Translations under genes and position numbers: made by a program | Source: JAJCYX01 sp965243825 | GTDB lineage: Bacteria > Chloroflexota > Dehalococcoidia > Lucifugimonadales > Lucifugimonadaceae | Direction of reading: 5' to 3' | DNA: 64,000 bases | Assembly: GCA_965243825.1 (NCBI GenBank) | Contig: CBDEVT010000001.1 | Location: forward strand, 2,728,001-2,792,000 | Notes under the pieces: model-generated | What the model saw: only the letters and a program-made list of their open reading frames with translations | Database searches by the model: none | Told to the model about the DNA's origin: nothing | In this document: piece by piece, positions 52,484 to 61,424 of the stretch | Position numbering within the stretch: the first letter of the stretch is position 1 | How the letters are laid out: each line of letters starts with the position of its first letter

Positions 52484-53626
52484 ATGAAAAAAATCGTGTT
52501 TGCCCCTCAGGGGTTCAAAGAGAGTTTGACAGGGATTGAGATCGCACGGGCGATGGCGGATGGCGCCAGCCAGGTTTGGCCTGATGCAGTGTCCGTACTG
52601 GTGCCGGTTGCCGACGGTGGAGATGGGACGCTGCAATCTCTTGTCGATGCTTCAAGCGGCGAGGTTCGTACATCATCTGCGGTTGATCCACTCGGGCGGG
52701 AAATAGAGGTCCAGTGGGGTGCTCTTGGTGATGGCAAGACTGCCGTCATCGAAATGGCAAGATCATCCGGACTTGCACTACTTGATCTAAGTGAACGTGA
52801 TCCGCTCAATGCGACAACGTTCGGGGTTGGTCAAGTGATGAGGGCAGCCCTGGACGATGGTTTCACTCGGTTCATTATCGGAATTGGCGGAAGCGCCACA
52901 AATGACGGTGGCGCTGGTATGGCGCAGGCACTTGGAGCGAGCCTCATCGATAAAGACGGGAACGAGTTGAGTCCCGGCGGTGCAGCACTATCCGAGCTGG
53001 AGCGTATTGATGTTTCAGGATTCGATGAGCGAATCGCAGGGGTTTCGATCGAGGTTGCTTGTGACGTAAACAATCCCCTCTGTGGACCGACCGGAGCTTC
53101 AGCGATCTTCGGACCGCAGAAAGGTGCCACAGAAGACCAGGTTAAACAGCTTGATAAGGCGCTGGGCAGGTTCGGAGCGGTTGTGAAACGGGACATGGGC
53201 AAGGACGTTGGTGATATCCCCGGTGCAGGCGCAGCAGGTGGCCTGGGTGCTGGACTGATGGCGTTTGCGAACGCTCGGCTGAGGCTCGGTGCTGACATCG
53301 TCCTGGAGGCCGTTGGCCTTGAGGAGAAACTTGAAGGTGCCGATCTGGTCATCGTGGGCGAGGGCCAGTTCGACCGTTCTACGGTGTTCAATAAGTCTCC
53401 GGTGGCGGTGGCGCAACGGGCGCGAAGGCTTGGAATCCCCGTTATCGGAATCGCCGGGTCCTTAGGCGCTGGCTATCGCGAGGTCCATGAACACGGGATC
53501 GACGCAGTCTTCTCATTGGTGAGCCGGCCTATGACCTTGCAAGAGGCAATGGCAGACACCGAACGACTGGTGTCGCGGGCAACTGAAGAGGCGTGTCGGG
53601 CGATGGCCGCAGCCATTGGCAGGTGA
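52484..53626 (+). CDS. Glycerate kinase (GarK/GlxK type)
   Basis: The product has 380 residues, typical for class I glycerate 2-kinases. It begins MKKIVFAPQGFKESLTGIE (the usual DSFKGSLSA region) and has PVADGGDGTLQ, IGIGGSATNDGGAGMAQALG, VACDVNNPLCGPTGAS and VIVGEGQFDRSTVFNKSP. It phosphorylates D-glycerate to 2-phosphoglycerate, feeding lower glycolysis. The ATG at 52484 is the family start; the frame upstream to 52391 is not conserved. It is a likely endpoint for glycerate made by sugar-acid degradation in this window. Confidence 0.93.
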   Translation: MKKIVFAPQGFKESLTGIEIARAMADGASQVWPDAVSVLVPVADGGDGTLQSLVDASSGEVRTSSAVDPLGREIEVQWGALGDGKTAVIEMARSSGLALLDLSERDPLNATTFGVGQVMRAALDDGFTRFIIGIGGSATNDGGAGMAQALGASLIDKDGNELSPGGAALSELERIDVSGFDERIAGVSIEVACDVNNPLCGPTGASAIFGPQKGATEDQVKQLDKALGRFGAVVKRDMGKDVGDIPGAGAAGGLGAGLMAFANARLRLGADIVLEAVGLEEKLEGADLVIVGEGQFDRSTVFNKSPVAVAQRARRLGIPVIGIAGSLGAGYREVHEHGIDAVFSLVSRPMTLQEAMADTERLVSRATEEACRAMAAAIGR

Positions 53627-53641
53627 TCTGGACGCAGGTTG

Positions 53642-54235
53642 ATGGCAATACGAATCATACAAATTGACCGCCAAGACTCAGAAGCTCTTCGAAAGTATCA
53701 GCGCATTCCGATGGAGTTTTCAGTCGACTTGATCCTGGAAGCGACCGAGGAGTCGAACGGATTTGGTGGTTTTTCTCTGCATGAACGGACTGTCGACCAG
53801 CCGTGGACAAAGGATCTGCTTGATGGTGACTCCGGTGAAGAGAACCTGAGACGGTTCACATGCCCTGATAACTCCAGCTTTTTTGTCGCACTTGACGATG
53901 AAAAGTTCGTTGGGGGCGCTGCTGGACTCAAGTACTGCCCAGATGCAGAGTTCTTCTGCATGACCGATGGTCGTGAAGATATTGCTGTGCTGCGCGACAT
54001 CAGAGTCGATCCGGACAGCAAGCGATCTGGTGTGGGGCGCCAGCTATTTCAGGCTGTTGTTGATTGGGCGAAAGACGAGGGGTTGGGCATGCTCAAGATC
54101 GAAACTCAGAACAACAACGTCGCCGCGTGTAGGTTCTACAGGGCCATGGGAGCACGACTCGGTGGCGTCCAGAAACATGCGTACGGCGGAGAGTTCTCGG
54201 ACGAAGTGATGCTTCTCTGGTATCTAGACCTGTAG
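53642..54235 (+). CDS. GNAT-family N-acetyltransferase
   Basis: The product has 197 residues. The acetyl-CoA binding motif A is LRDIRVDPDSKRSGVGRQLFQAVVDWA (about 118-144), followed by KIETQNNNVAACRFYRAMGA (motif B region). This resembles streptothricin-type acetyltransferases, but the substrate is unknown. The ATG at 53642 lies 16 nt after glycerate kinase, so the two are probably co-transcribed. Convergent with lutC, with a 6-nt gap. Confidence 0.85.
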   Translation: MAIRIIQIDRQDSEALRKYQRIPMEFSVDLILEATEESNGFGGFSLHERTVDQPWTKDLLDGDSGEENLRRFTCPDNSSFFVALDDEKFVGGAAGLKYCPDAEFFCMTDGREDIAVLRDIRVDPDSKRSGVGRQLFQAVVDWAKDEGLGMLKIETQNNNVAACRFYRAMGARLGGVQKHAYGGEFSDEVMLLWYLDL

Positions 54236-54241
54236 CCGACT

Positions 54242-54958
54242 TTATCCAACCATTATCAGATGGGTTTCGAACGGTCCGTGGATGCCAGTCACGATGGTCG
54301 CTTCAATGTCGCCCGTCCGACTTGGTCCTGAAATCAGGTTCACTGAACTTGCAAGTGTGCCATCGAGGTGCGCTGCCCTTTCGATGGCGAAAAGCTCGTC
54401 TAGCGATGGCAAGACCTGTCCGGGCTCGATCACCGCAATGTGAACAGGTGGCGCGAGCGAGACAAGGCGTGATAGCTCCTCACGCGGATGCAGCACTAGC
54501 GTCCCCGATTCGGAGATGAACCAGTCTGTACCGGTAATTCCCGCTCCCGTCGAGAAGGCTGCTGACTTGGTGTCATTCTCACCGGAGCGAAGAAGCTCTG
54601 CGCTGATACCGACACCATTGAGCGCTTCGTTTACCCCTGCCCTGTCGAGAACATCATGTCCCGAAGAAAGGGTTGAGTCGATCTTGCGTTCTCGGCAAAT
54701 CCGGATCACTCGATTCGCCACTTGCTCCAGAGACTCGAGCCGATGAACAGTCCATCCTGCTGTCTCGGCGGCCTGGGCGGCAACCTCGAACAGCTCCCCT
54801 GCCCTTTCCTCGGCCACAGTCTTGGCCTGCTCTGACTCTGCCTGTGCTTGATCGGGGCTGACAGAAAGACCTGTAGCCTCGGGCGGAGTTACCGGTGTTT
54901 CGGGGTCTCTACCTATGAGCGTACGGACGTTGGCAAGAAACTCGGCACGACCACTCAC
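54242..54958 (-). CDS. lutC: LutC-type LUD-domain protein
   Basis: The product has 238 residues. The LUD domain has TGAGITGTDWFISESGTLVLHP, LAPPVHIAVIEPGQVLPSLDELFA and SRTGDIEATIVTGIHGP. It is the third gene of a lutABC operon for L-lactate oxidation to pyruvate with an iron-sulfur relay. The start is GTG at 54958, overlapping the LutB stop (GTGA). An N-terminal 60-residue segment is Glu/Ala-rich and poorly conserved. Confidence 0.9.
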   Translation of the reverse strand: MSGRAEFLANVRTLIGRDPETPVTPPEATGLSVSPDQAQAESEQAKTVAEERAGELFEVAAQAAETAGWTVHRLESLEQVANRVIRICRERKIDSTLSSGHDVLDRAGVNEALNGVGISAELLRSGENDTKSAAFSTGAGITGTDWFISESGTLVLHPREELSRLVSLAPPVHIAVIEPGQVLPSLDELFAIERAAHLDGTLASSVNLISGPSRTGDIEATIVTGIHGPFETHLIMVG

Positions 54959-56415
54959 TGATCCCCCCCTTTCACTTCATCTTGCTCCACCTGAGAGTCT
55001 TCGATCTTGCGATGAAATCGTTTAACGAATGACTCCTCAGCAGGCAACGGAAAATCGCGACTTGAGGTCCATCCGCTTATCGGAGGAACGGCGTTGCTTA
55101 CCCAACCTCCACTGGAAAACGGTCCGGAGACTGCACGCCCCAGCCGCGCTCCACGCTCATACCTCTTGCGGTCCACCATTCCCCACTTCCAGCCCTTCCA
55201 GATTAGTGGCTCCCAGCGACCGCGACTACGTTCGGTCTCATCGCCTTCGGCAACCCGGTTTCGCAGCTCTAAAAGCATGCGTGGAATGTTGATTTTCACC
55301 GGACAGGCTTCATGACACGCTCCGCAGAGTGAGGAGGCGAATGGCAGGTCCTTACCTTCTTTGACTCCGGTCAATGCCGGCGAGACGATCGCGCCAATAG
55401 GCCCGGGATACACCCAGCCATAGCTGTGGCCACCGACTTTTCGGTATACCGGACATGCGTTCAGGCACGCCCCGCAACGAATGCAGTTGAGCGCCTCACG
55501 AAGCGGCTCATCTCCAAGCAGTTTGGACCTTCCGTTGTCCATGATGATCAGGTGAAACTCTTCAGGCCCATCCTCCTCACCGGCTCGGCGAGGACCGTTA
55601 ACCATGGTCACGTAAGACGAGATGCGTTGGCCCGTAGCAGAGCGGATCAGGATACGAAGCATCGTCGAAAGATCTCGTATGGACGGTACGACTTTCTCCA
55701 TGCCCATCACCGCTACATGGACTCGCGGTACCGAGGTCGCCATTCGGCCATTGCCTTCATTGGTGACCAGGGCGATGCCACCGCTCTCGGCGATGCCGAA
55801 ATTAACACCCGTTATTGACATGTCAGCGCGTTGGAAAACCTCACGAAGTTGCTCGCGCGCCTGCATGGTGAGAGCTTCAGCGTCCTCTTTGCGATCACCG
55901 TTTGACTGTTCCGCGAGTAAGCCTGAAACCTGTGATTTCGACTTATGAATCGCTGGAGCGATCAAGTGGTACGGCGTCTCGCCAGCCAGTTGAATGATGT
56001 ACTCGCCAAGGTCGGTCTCAACTGTATCGATGCCAGCCTCCGTCAGGACCTGATTGAGCCCCATCTCCTCTGAGACCATCGACTTGCTTTTTATTACCGT
56101 CTTCGCGCCTGTTTCATTGGCAAGATCGAGTACGTACTGGTTCGCTTCTCCAGCATCAGCGGCGAAGTAGACCCGACCACCGTTGCGTTCCACATTGGTC
56201 GCAAGCATGTCCAGGTAGTGGTCGAGGTTGGCGATCGTGTGGTCTTTAACCGCCTTTCCGCGGGTGCGCAGCTCCTCCCATCCATCCGTGGCCTCTGAAG
56301 CAGCGATACGTGCCCGGAAAAATCCGTTGTATACATTCTCCAGCGCCGATTGAATCTGAGAGTCGGCCATCGTCTCGGCGGCCTTGTCGCGGAATCGCTG
56401 AGTTACCGGTTTCAA
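54955..56415 (-). CDS. lutB: LutB-type iron-sulfur LUD protein
   Basis: The product has 486 residues. The LUD domain (about 70-300) has NFGIAESGGIALVTNEGNGR. Two 4Fe-4S ferredoxin motifs follow: CIRCGACLNACPVYR (about 315) and CGACHEACPVKINIP (about 366). LutB transfers electrons during L-lactate oxidation. The start is TTG at 56415 with GAGGAG nine bases upstream, overlapping the LutA stop by four bases (TTGA). All eight cysteines of the ferredoxin motifs are present. Confidence 0.93.
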   Translation of the reverse strand: MKPVTQRFRDKAAETMADSQIQSALENVYNGFFRARIAASEATDGWEELRTRGKAVKDHTIANLDHYLDMLATNVERNGGRVYFAADAGEANQYVLDLANETGAKTVIKSKSMVSEEMGLNQVLTEAGIDTVETDLGEYIIQLAGETPYHLIAPAIHKSKSQVSGLLAEQSNGDRKEDAEALTMQAREQLREVFQRADMSITGVNFGIAESGGIALVTNEGNGRMATSVPRVHVAVMGMEKVVPSIRDLSTMLRILIRSATGQRISSYVTMVNGPRRAGEEDGPEEFHLIIMDNGRSKLLGDEPLREALNCIRCGACLNACPVYRKVGGHSYGWVYPGPIGAIVSPALTGVKEGKDLPFASSLCGACHEACPVKINIPRMLLELRNRVAEGDETERSRGRWEPLIWKGWKWGMVDRKRYERGARLGRAVSGPFSSGGWVSNAVPPISGWTSSRDFPLPAEESFVKRFHRKIEDSQVEQDEVKGGDQ

Positions 56416-57317
56416 GAACTGGACTCCTCTGGCGCAATGACCGAATCGTTACGAATAGGGGCTGCCGAGTGCTCAGGGATGTTGGTTGAGGTCTCCGCAG
56501 AACTTCTTCGGGATCTTGCGAGAAACTCGGCGATATGGAGGACCTGTAGCTGCGAGCCGCGTCGCCGGAGACCGCCTTCCATATGCATGATGCAGCCGGT
56601 GTCTCCTGCGACGAGTGTGTTCGCTCCTGTCGCTTCCGCGTTGTCCAACTTCTCGCTCAGCATCGCAGTAGAGATATCGGCCATCTTCACCGAAAAAGAG
56701 CCACCGAATCCGCAGCAGACCTCACTGCGAACCATGGGGGCGAAGGTGTCTCCGGCCACGGAATCAACCAGCGCCGTTGGTTGTCTGTCTATACCCAACT
56801 CTCGTAGGGCATGGCAGCATTTGTGATACGTAACCGCCGATTCCGATTTCTCTTCATCAGTTGTCTCAGCTTCCACCACCGCTGACCCCTGTGGGTTTAT
56901 GACGCCGAGGCCGTCTACAAGAAACTCTGAAAACTCCCACAGTCGCTCGGAAACCCTCCCAACTCGTTCAAGCTGATCGGGCTCATCTCGAAACAGCACG
57001 GGATAATAGTTGCGTACCATCGCTGCGCAGGAACCAGATGGAGTGACTATTGGCTGGGCGGCTCCGGCCGGTTGGTCGAACACATCGAGGAACCGGAGCG
57101 CGACTTCCCGCGCCTCTTTGCGGTAACCGCTGTTGAATGCCGGCTGGCCGCAGCAAGTCTGCGCAGGTGGCACTTCAGCTTGAACGCCTTCCTTCTCAAG
57201 GACTTCTACTACTGCGTCACCTACCGTTGGCCTGAACTGATCAACAAGGCATGTGACGAAAAAGGTTGCTGAGCCAGGTCGGGGATCTATTTTTTTTCTG
57301 GAAGTGTGTTCAGTCAT
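56412..57317 (-). CDS. lutA: LutA-type (CCG-domain) iron-sulfur oxidoreductase
   Basis: The product has 301 residues. Two CCG domains are seen: QTCCGQPAFNSGYRKEA (about 54) and EVCCGFGGSFSVKMAD (about 200). THLPGSCxAM-type TPSGSCAAMVRNYYP and YHKCCHALRELG follow the pattern of the heterodisulfide reductase-like LutA subunit. The last 40 residues are a Ser-rich tail. An A8 tract occurs at codons 8-10 (57290-57297). It is the first gene of the lut operon; its start is 173 bp from the divergent Ldh gene. Confidence 0.93.
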   Translation of the reverse strand: MTEHTSRKKIDPRPGSATFFVTCLVDQFRPTVGDAVVEVLEKEGVQAEVPPAQTCCGQPAFNSGYRKEAREVALRFLDVFDQPAGAAQPIVTPSGSCAAMVRNYYPVLFRDEPDQLERVGRVSERLWEFSEFLVDGLGVINPQGSAVVEAETTDEEKSESAVTYHKCCHALRELGIDRQPTALVDSVAGDTFAPMVRSEVCCGFGGSFSVKMADISTAMLSEKLDNAEATGANTLVAGDTGCIMHMEGGLRRRGSQLQVLHIAEFLARSRRSSAETSTNIPEHSAAPIRNDSVIAPEESSS

Positions 57318-57490
57318 TTAGGTACGAACATTACGGATGCCGTTTGTAGTCAGATCGATTCTAGCCATGACCCTCCGTATGTGCACCGGCTAAGCGTCTT
57401 TGATCTGATCCTATGACTCGCCCCAATGGGTCGAATCCTGCGCTAAAGTCGTGCCAACCGAATTACCGATCCTGAGAAAGAGAAATCGAG

Positions 57491-58579
57491 ATGCTTGAGC
57501 GCTTCAAGGTGCCTGAGAAGGACAGAGTCTACGTCGATCACGAGCGGATTCGACAGGCGACGCACGATATTCTTCGCCATGTTGGCGTCGACGAGGAAGG
57601 CGCCAAAGCCAGCACCGATGTGCTTGTAAAGAATGATCTTCGAGCTGTCGAGAGTCACGGTGTTTCGAATGGGCTTCGACGCTACGTCGCTGAGTACAAC
57701 TCTGGTGCACTGAACGGCACCCCAAGTTTCGACATAGAGCATGAGACCAGCACAACTGCTCGTGTTAACGCCAACCATGCACTTGGTACCCACATCGGGC
57801 CGTGGGCAATGGAGCTGGCTATCGAGAAGGCCTCGAAGCACGGTATTGGCGCGGTAAGTGTTCACTCGAGCGGGCACCTGGCAGGTTGCGGCTACTATGC
57901 GATGCAGGCCGCCGAGGCAGACATGTTTGGTCACTGTATGACAGCAGGAGGGGCTAACCAGACTCTCCCAACATGGGGCTCAAAACCGCTGCTGGGAACT
58001 AATCCGATCGCTTACGCCGCGCCTGCGAACGAAATGCCGCCGTTTCTGTTCGATGTTGCTACAACCCAGGTCGCCAACAACAAGATAGGTCTTGCTCGCC
58101 GTGTGGGGGCAACTATCTTCCCTGGCTGGATTGCTGGCAAGGACGGTGAACCCATCCTTGAGGAGATCCCGGCACCGGAGACAGGCGAGTTCTTTTCATT
58201 GCACATCGGCGGGACGAGAGAGAACGGGTCGCATAAAGGCTTCGGCTTTGCCTTAATGAACGAGATCATCTGCAACGGCTTCACCGGAATGGGACCAGGG
58301 CCGATCACCGGCAGTCGACATGGCGGTCACTTCTTCATGGCCTACCAGATCGAGGCGTTCACGGATGTTACGAAGTTCAAGAATGACATGGACGACCTGC
58401 TACGCCATATTGCGGCTATTCCGCCTTCAAAGGGCTTTGAGAGGGTCGTCTACGCGGGCCTGTTGGAGGCTGAAGAGGAGGAGAAGCGGCTCAGGGAAGG
58501 TATCCCGTACCACCAGGAGGTTATCGACTGGTTTGAGTCGTACTGCGCTGAGGCCGGTATCGAGTGCGAGCTCAGGTAA
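57491..58579 (+). CDS. Ldh-family (malate/L-lactate-type) dehydrogenase, copy 2
   Basis: The product has 362 residues. The family set is present: KNDLRAVESHGVSNGLRRYV, VHSSGHLAGCGYYAMQ with the likely catalytic His, NPIAYAAPANEMPPFLFD and NGSHKGFGFALMNEI. It is clearly a paralogue of 32204-33286, with the same N-terminal MLERFKVPE. A full ribosome-binding region (GAGAAAGAGA) precedes the ATG. It is divergent from lutABC, which suggests it works on lactate or another 2-hydroxy acid in the same pathway. Confidence 0.9.
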   Translation: MLERFKVPEKDRVYVDHERIRQATHDILRHVGVDEEGAKASTDVLVKNDLRAVESHGVSNGLRRYVAEYNSGALNGTPSFDIEHETSTTARVNANHALGTHIGPWAMELAIEKASKHGIGAVSVHSSGHLAGCGYYAMQAAEADMFGHCMTAGGANQTLPTWGSKPLLGTNPIAYAAPANEMPPFLFDVATTQVANNKIGLARRVGATIFPGWIAGKDGEPILEEIPAPETGEFFSLHIGGTRENGSHKGFGFALMNEIICNGFTGMGPGPITGSRHGGHFFMAYQIEAFTDVTKFKNDMDDLLRHIAAIPPSKGFERVVYAGLLEAEEEEKRLREGIPYHQEVIDWFESYCAEAGIECELR

Positions 58580-58631
58580 TCTGAGTTTCAGTCAGTCGTC
58601 GCCCGCAACTCAGGAGCTCACGTAGAGAGAG

Positions 58632-59699
58632 CTAGCCCTCACTCATCTCGGCGAGGCCTTCCCGCAGGGCGGCAACCTCTGCATGGGTTGTGAAGATCGG
58701 TTGATTATCTAGTCCTGAGACGAAGATCCTGCCGGGTTGCATCGGATTGATGCGCGGTGAACCTGAAGGGACCGAGCCGCTGAGCGCCACTTCGATCTCT
58801 ATTCCTGGGAAGTTCACGTCCACTGACGCGTAGTGGCAAACACCACCGCTCATGAACCGGCCAGGGTTAATCTCAGTTACCTTTGGTACTCCGTGGCGGT
58901 CATATGCCATGTCGACCCCGAGAACCCCATGAGGTCGGTTTGCCACGGCGCGGATAGCCTTCAGTGCGATTTCATCCACTTCTGGGTCAGATACCGTCTC
59001 TCCCGCGCCGGCAATGCCGCTGACACCGGACATTGCGATTCTTCCGAATTCCCAGAAAAGTCGCTTTCTGCCTTGTGCTGCAATTAACTCACCATCGCTC
59101 CAGATCGATTCCCAACTAGTGGTAACAGCTCCGAGTCGTTCGGCTGCCATGAAGTTGCCCCAGCCGTCGTTGAGATCAATCCACTTAACACCGGTCTTGA
59201 TGTCGCTAACCGGTAAGGCGCCGCTCGCCCCTGAACCCTGAATTGCACGTAGCCAGATATCGGGTCCGAGTTCGGCAAGCGCTGTCTTCAAGTCATCTTC
59301 ACTGTTGATCGACATGCTGCGTGGGACTGGTACTCCGTTCTTCTCCCAGACTTCGTTCGATGCAGCCTTGTCCTCGCAAAGCGTGACCGTCTCATGATCT
59401 GGTAAGAACACCCGGCATTTCAGACGATCCCTGTTCTCGGAAATCGTTGGGATGTCTGCCGTCACGTTGGTCAAGAGTAGATCGGCCCCAGTGCGCTCTA
59501 TGACCTGGTTCAAGACAGGTATGAACTCTGGGTTCGACGACCGAGGAACGAGGTAGTTCTTGTCTGTCAGTGCCCGATTGATCCGAAAGGCGTCGGCGTC
59601 AACGCCAATCAATGTTAAGTCAGGATTTGCCTGTCTAAGAGCCCTGGCGTGGACCACGCCCAGACGGCCTCCTGCACCGGAAAGGATCACTGTCGCCAA
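58632..59699 (-). CDS. Stand-alone ATP-grasp ligase, copy 2
   Basis: The product has 355 residues. The N-terminal fold begins TVILSGAGGRLGVVHARAL. The ATP-grasp core has IWLRAIQGSGASGALPVSD (about 150-168), MAAERLGAVTTSWES and PKVTEINPGRFMSGG (about 275-289, metal-binding Glu and Asn). Layout, length and the (D/N)xGRFxSGG end motif match the ligase at 15155-16231, though here the glycine-rich loop is more degenerate (GSGASGA). TTG at 59699 with AAGGAA upstream is the start. Substrate unknown; neighbours act on hydroxy acids. Confidence 0.75.
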   Translation of the reverse strand: MATVILSGAGGRLGVVHARALRQANPDLTLIGVDADAFRINRALTDKNYLVPRSSNPEFIPVLNQVIERTGADLLLTNVTADIPTISENRDRLKCRVFLPDHETVTLCEDKAASNEVWEKNGVPVPRSMSINSEDDLKTALAELGPDIWLRAIQGSGASGALPVSDIKTGVKWIDLNDGWGNFMAAERLGAVTTSWESIWSDGELIAAQGRKRLFWEFGRIAMSGVSGIAGAGETVSDPEVDEIALKAIRAVANRPHGVLGVDMAYDRHGVPKVTEINPGRFMSGGVCHYASVDVNFPGIEIEVALSGSVPSGSPRINPMQPGRIFVSGLDNQPIFTTHAEVAALREGLAEMSEG

Positions 59700-59989
59700 C
59701 GTGCAAATTCCTTCGCTGAGCTTGGTGCCCGGAGGCAGGTGTAAAACGGCACTGTTAAACGTACCGGCACACGGTTATTCGTGTATTACTTCGGCCTTCG
59801 ATTTCCTGAAGGACAAGCGGCGCGATTCTCGTAACTCCGCCACTACGGGCGTTTAGCCACGGAATCTTTCGTCCGGTACGCCTCTTCCCAAGGATTATCC
59901 GCTTCCGAAACCAGAAGGCTATTGTACTTTGAGCCGCCTCTAAACGTCAGACGCCCGCTCCAGTTAGACCCGGGCCAAGGAGAAACTCG

Positions 59990-61204
59990 TTAGTTCAACG
60001 AGAACCCTTCTGTTGCGAGTCCGGCAATGTGCCGGCCGATCACCAGCGAAGAAGTTGCCCCCGGGGATGGTGCATTCAGCACGTGCACTGCCCCATCCAC
60101 CTGCTTGATGGCGAAATCATCGAGAAGCGTTCCATCGCGAGTGACAGCCTGAGCGCGTACGCCTGAGCCTCCACCACCAAGATCGTCTCGCGTCAACTCC
60201 GGTACCAGCTGCTGCAGGCTCTTAAGGAAAACACCTTTGCGGAACGAGCGGTTCATCTCCCACATGCCTGTTTTCCACTCACGCACACTCATCTTCCAGA
60301 ATCCCGGGTAAGTGACAGTGCGGAAAAGGTCCACAGGTGAGAAATCGCGCTTGCGGTAGCCCTCTCGTTTTGTAGCCATGACCGCGTTCGGGCCAGCTTC
60401 CACCCAGCCCTTCATCGTCTGCGTGAGGTGCACTCCCAGGAACGGGAAAGCCGGATCCGGCACAGGGTAGATAAGGCCCTTTACGAGATGTTCGCTTTCT
60501 TTGCGGAGTTTGTAGTACTCGCCTCTGAATGGGATGATTCGAACGCCAGGCTCAGCACCCATCATCTCTGCGACAAGATCGGAATGTAGACCGGCGCAGT
60601 TGATCACGTTTTTCGTCTCAACTTCGCCTGAAGAGGTGACCAGTGTCGTGACCCCGCCGTTCCGCTGCACCTTTTTGAGTTCGGAGTCGAAGAGGATGTC
60701 ACCGCCTCGCGCCCGTACGCGATCTGCATATGCTGCGGCGACCTTGCGGAAGTCGACAATGCCTGTGCCTGGAGCCCAGAGCGCCCGAATGGCCTTCACA
60801 TGGGGTTCTATCTCGGCGATCCGGTCCGGTTCGACAATCTCGAGACCCATGACCTTGTTCGCAGTGCCCCGCTCCATCAATGCGTCGAGCCGCGGTAGTT
60901 CCTCTTCTCGTGTTGCTGTGATGAGTTTGCCGCAGGTCCAGACCGGGATCTCGTTCTCCTCGCAAAAGCGAGTCATTGAGGCACGGCCTTCGACGCAGAA
61001 CTCCGCCTTCAGCGACCCTGGTTTGTAGTAGATACCGGAGTGGATGACGCCCGAGTTGTGGCCGGATTGCTGGGTAGCCTCGTGTTCGTCTTTTTCTATT
61101 ACGGCAACGCTGAGGTCGGGGTGCTTCTCCAGCAGGTGCATCGCCGTCGAAAGACCAATGATCCCAGCGCCGATAACTGCTACGTCGTATTTCTTTCCGG
61201 CCAA
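59990..61204 (-). CDS. lhgO: L-2-hydroxyglutarate oxidase-type FAD enzyme
   Basis: The product has 404 residues. The FAD-binding motif is VAVIGAGIIGLSTAMHL (about 8-24). SGHNSGVIHSGIYYKPGSLKAEFC, the LhgO signature around the flavin attachment region, and VPDPAFPFLGVHLTQTMKG follow. LhgO oxidises L-2-hydroxyglutarate to 2-oxoglutarate and delivers electrons to quinone. Start is TTG at 61204, 7 nt after GGAG. The gene is a single unit divergent from the ArsR regulator. Confidence 0.92.
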   Translation of the reverse strand: MAGKKYDVAVIGAGIIGLSTAMHLLEKHPDLSVAVIEKDEHEATQQSGHNSGVIHSGIYYKPGSLKAEFCVEGRASMTRFCEENEIPVWTCGKLITATREEELPRLDALMERGTANKVMGLEIVEPDRIAEIEPHVKAIRALWAPGTGIVDFRKVAAAYADRVRARGGDILFDSELKKVQRNGGVTTLVTSSGEVETKNVINCAGLHSDLVAEMMGAEPGVRIIPFRGEYYKLRKESEHLVKGLIYPVPDPAFPFLGVHLTQTMKGWVEAGPNAVMATKREGYRKRDFSPVDLFRTVTYPGFWKMSVREWKTGMWEMNRSFRKGVFLKSLQQLVPELTRDDLGGGGSGVRAQAVTRDGTLLDDFAIKQVDGAVHVLNAPSPGATSSLVIGRHIAGLATEGFSLN

Positions 61205-61359
61205 CGCTGTCTCCGTTGCTGCGGGTTGCCTGGCAGCAGATGTGATTCGTGTCCCGTTCTACTGCCAACGTCTCGATCAAAACTAGCACAACTCAAACGT
61301 GAGGGGTGAGCCACCCTCGAGACACAGATGGTCATCCAGTGACCGGGGCTATCAGGGAA

Positions 61360-61388
61360 TTGACATCATCTTTAAAAGACTGTATTTT
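61360..61388 (+). promoter_or_regulatory. Sigma-70-type promoter of the ArsR operon
   Basis: A perfect TTGACA (61360-61365) is followed after 17 nt by TATTTT (61383-61388). The start codon of the ArsR gene is 37 nt further. With the dhaKL promoter it indicates a normal housekeeping sigma factor in this genome. Confidence 0.7.
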
Positions 61389-61396
61389 ACTTATCG

Positions 61397-61406
61397 GTTA
61401 ATTAAC
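61397..61406. promoter_or_regulatory. Operator-like palindrome GTTAATTAAC
   Basis: A perfect 10-bp palindrome lies between the -10 box and the ArsR start codon, where transcription starts. It is a plausible autoregulatory site for the ArsR protein, placed to block RNA polymerase. Confidence 0.45.
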
Positions 61407-61424
61407 TAAAAGGTTTAATGCGGC

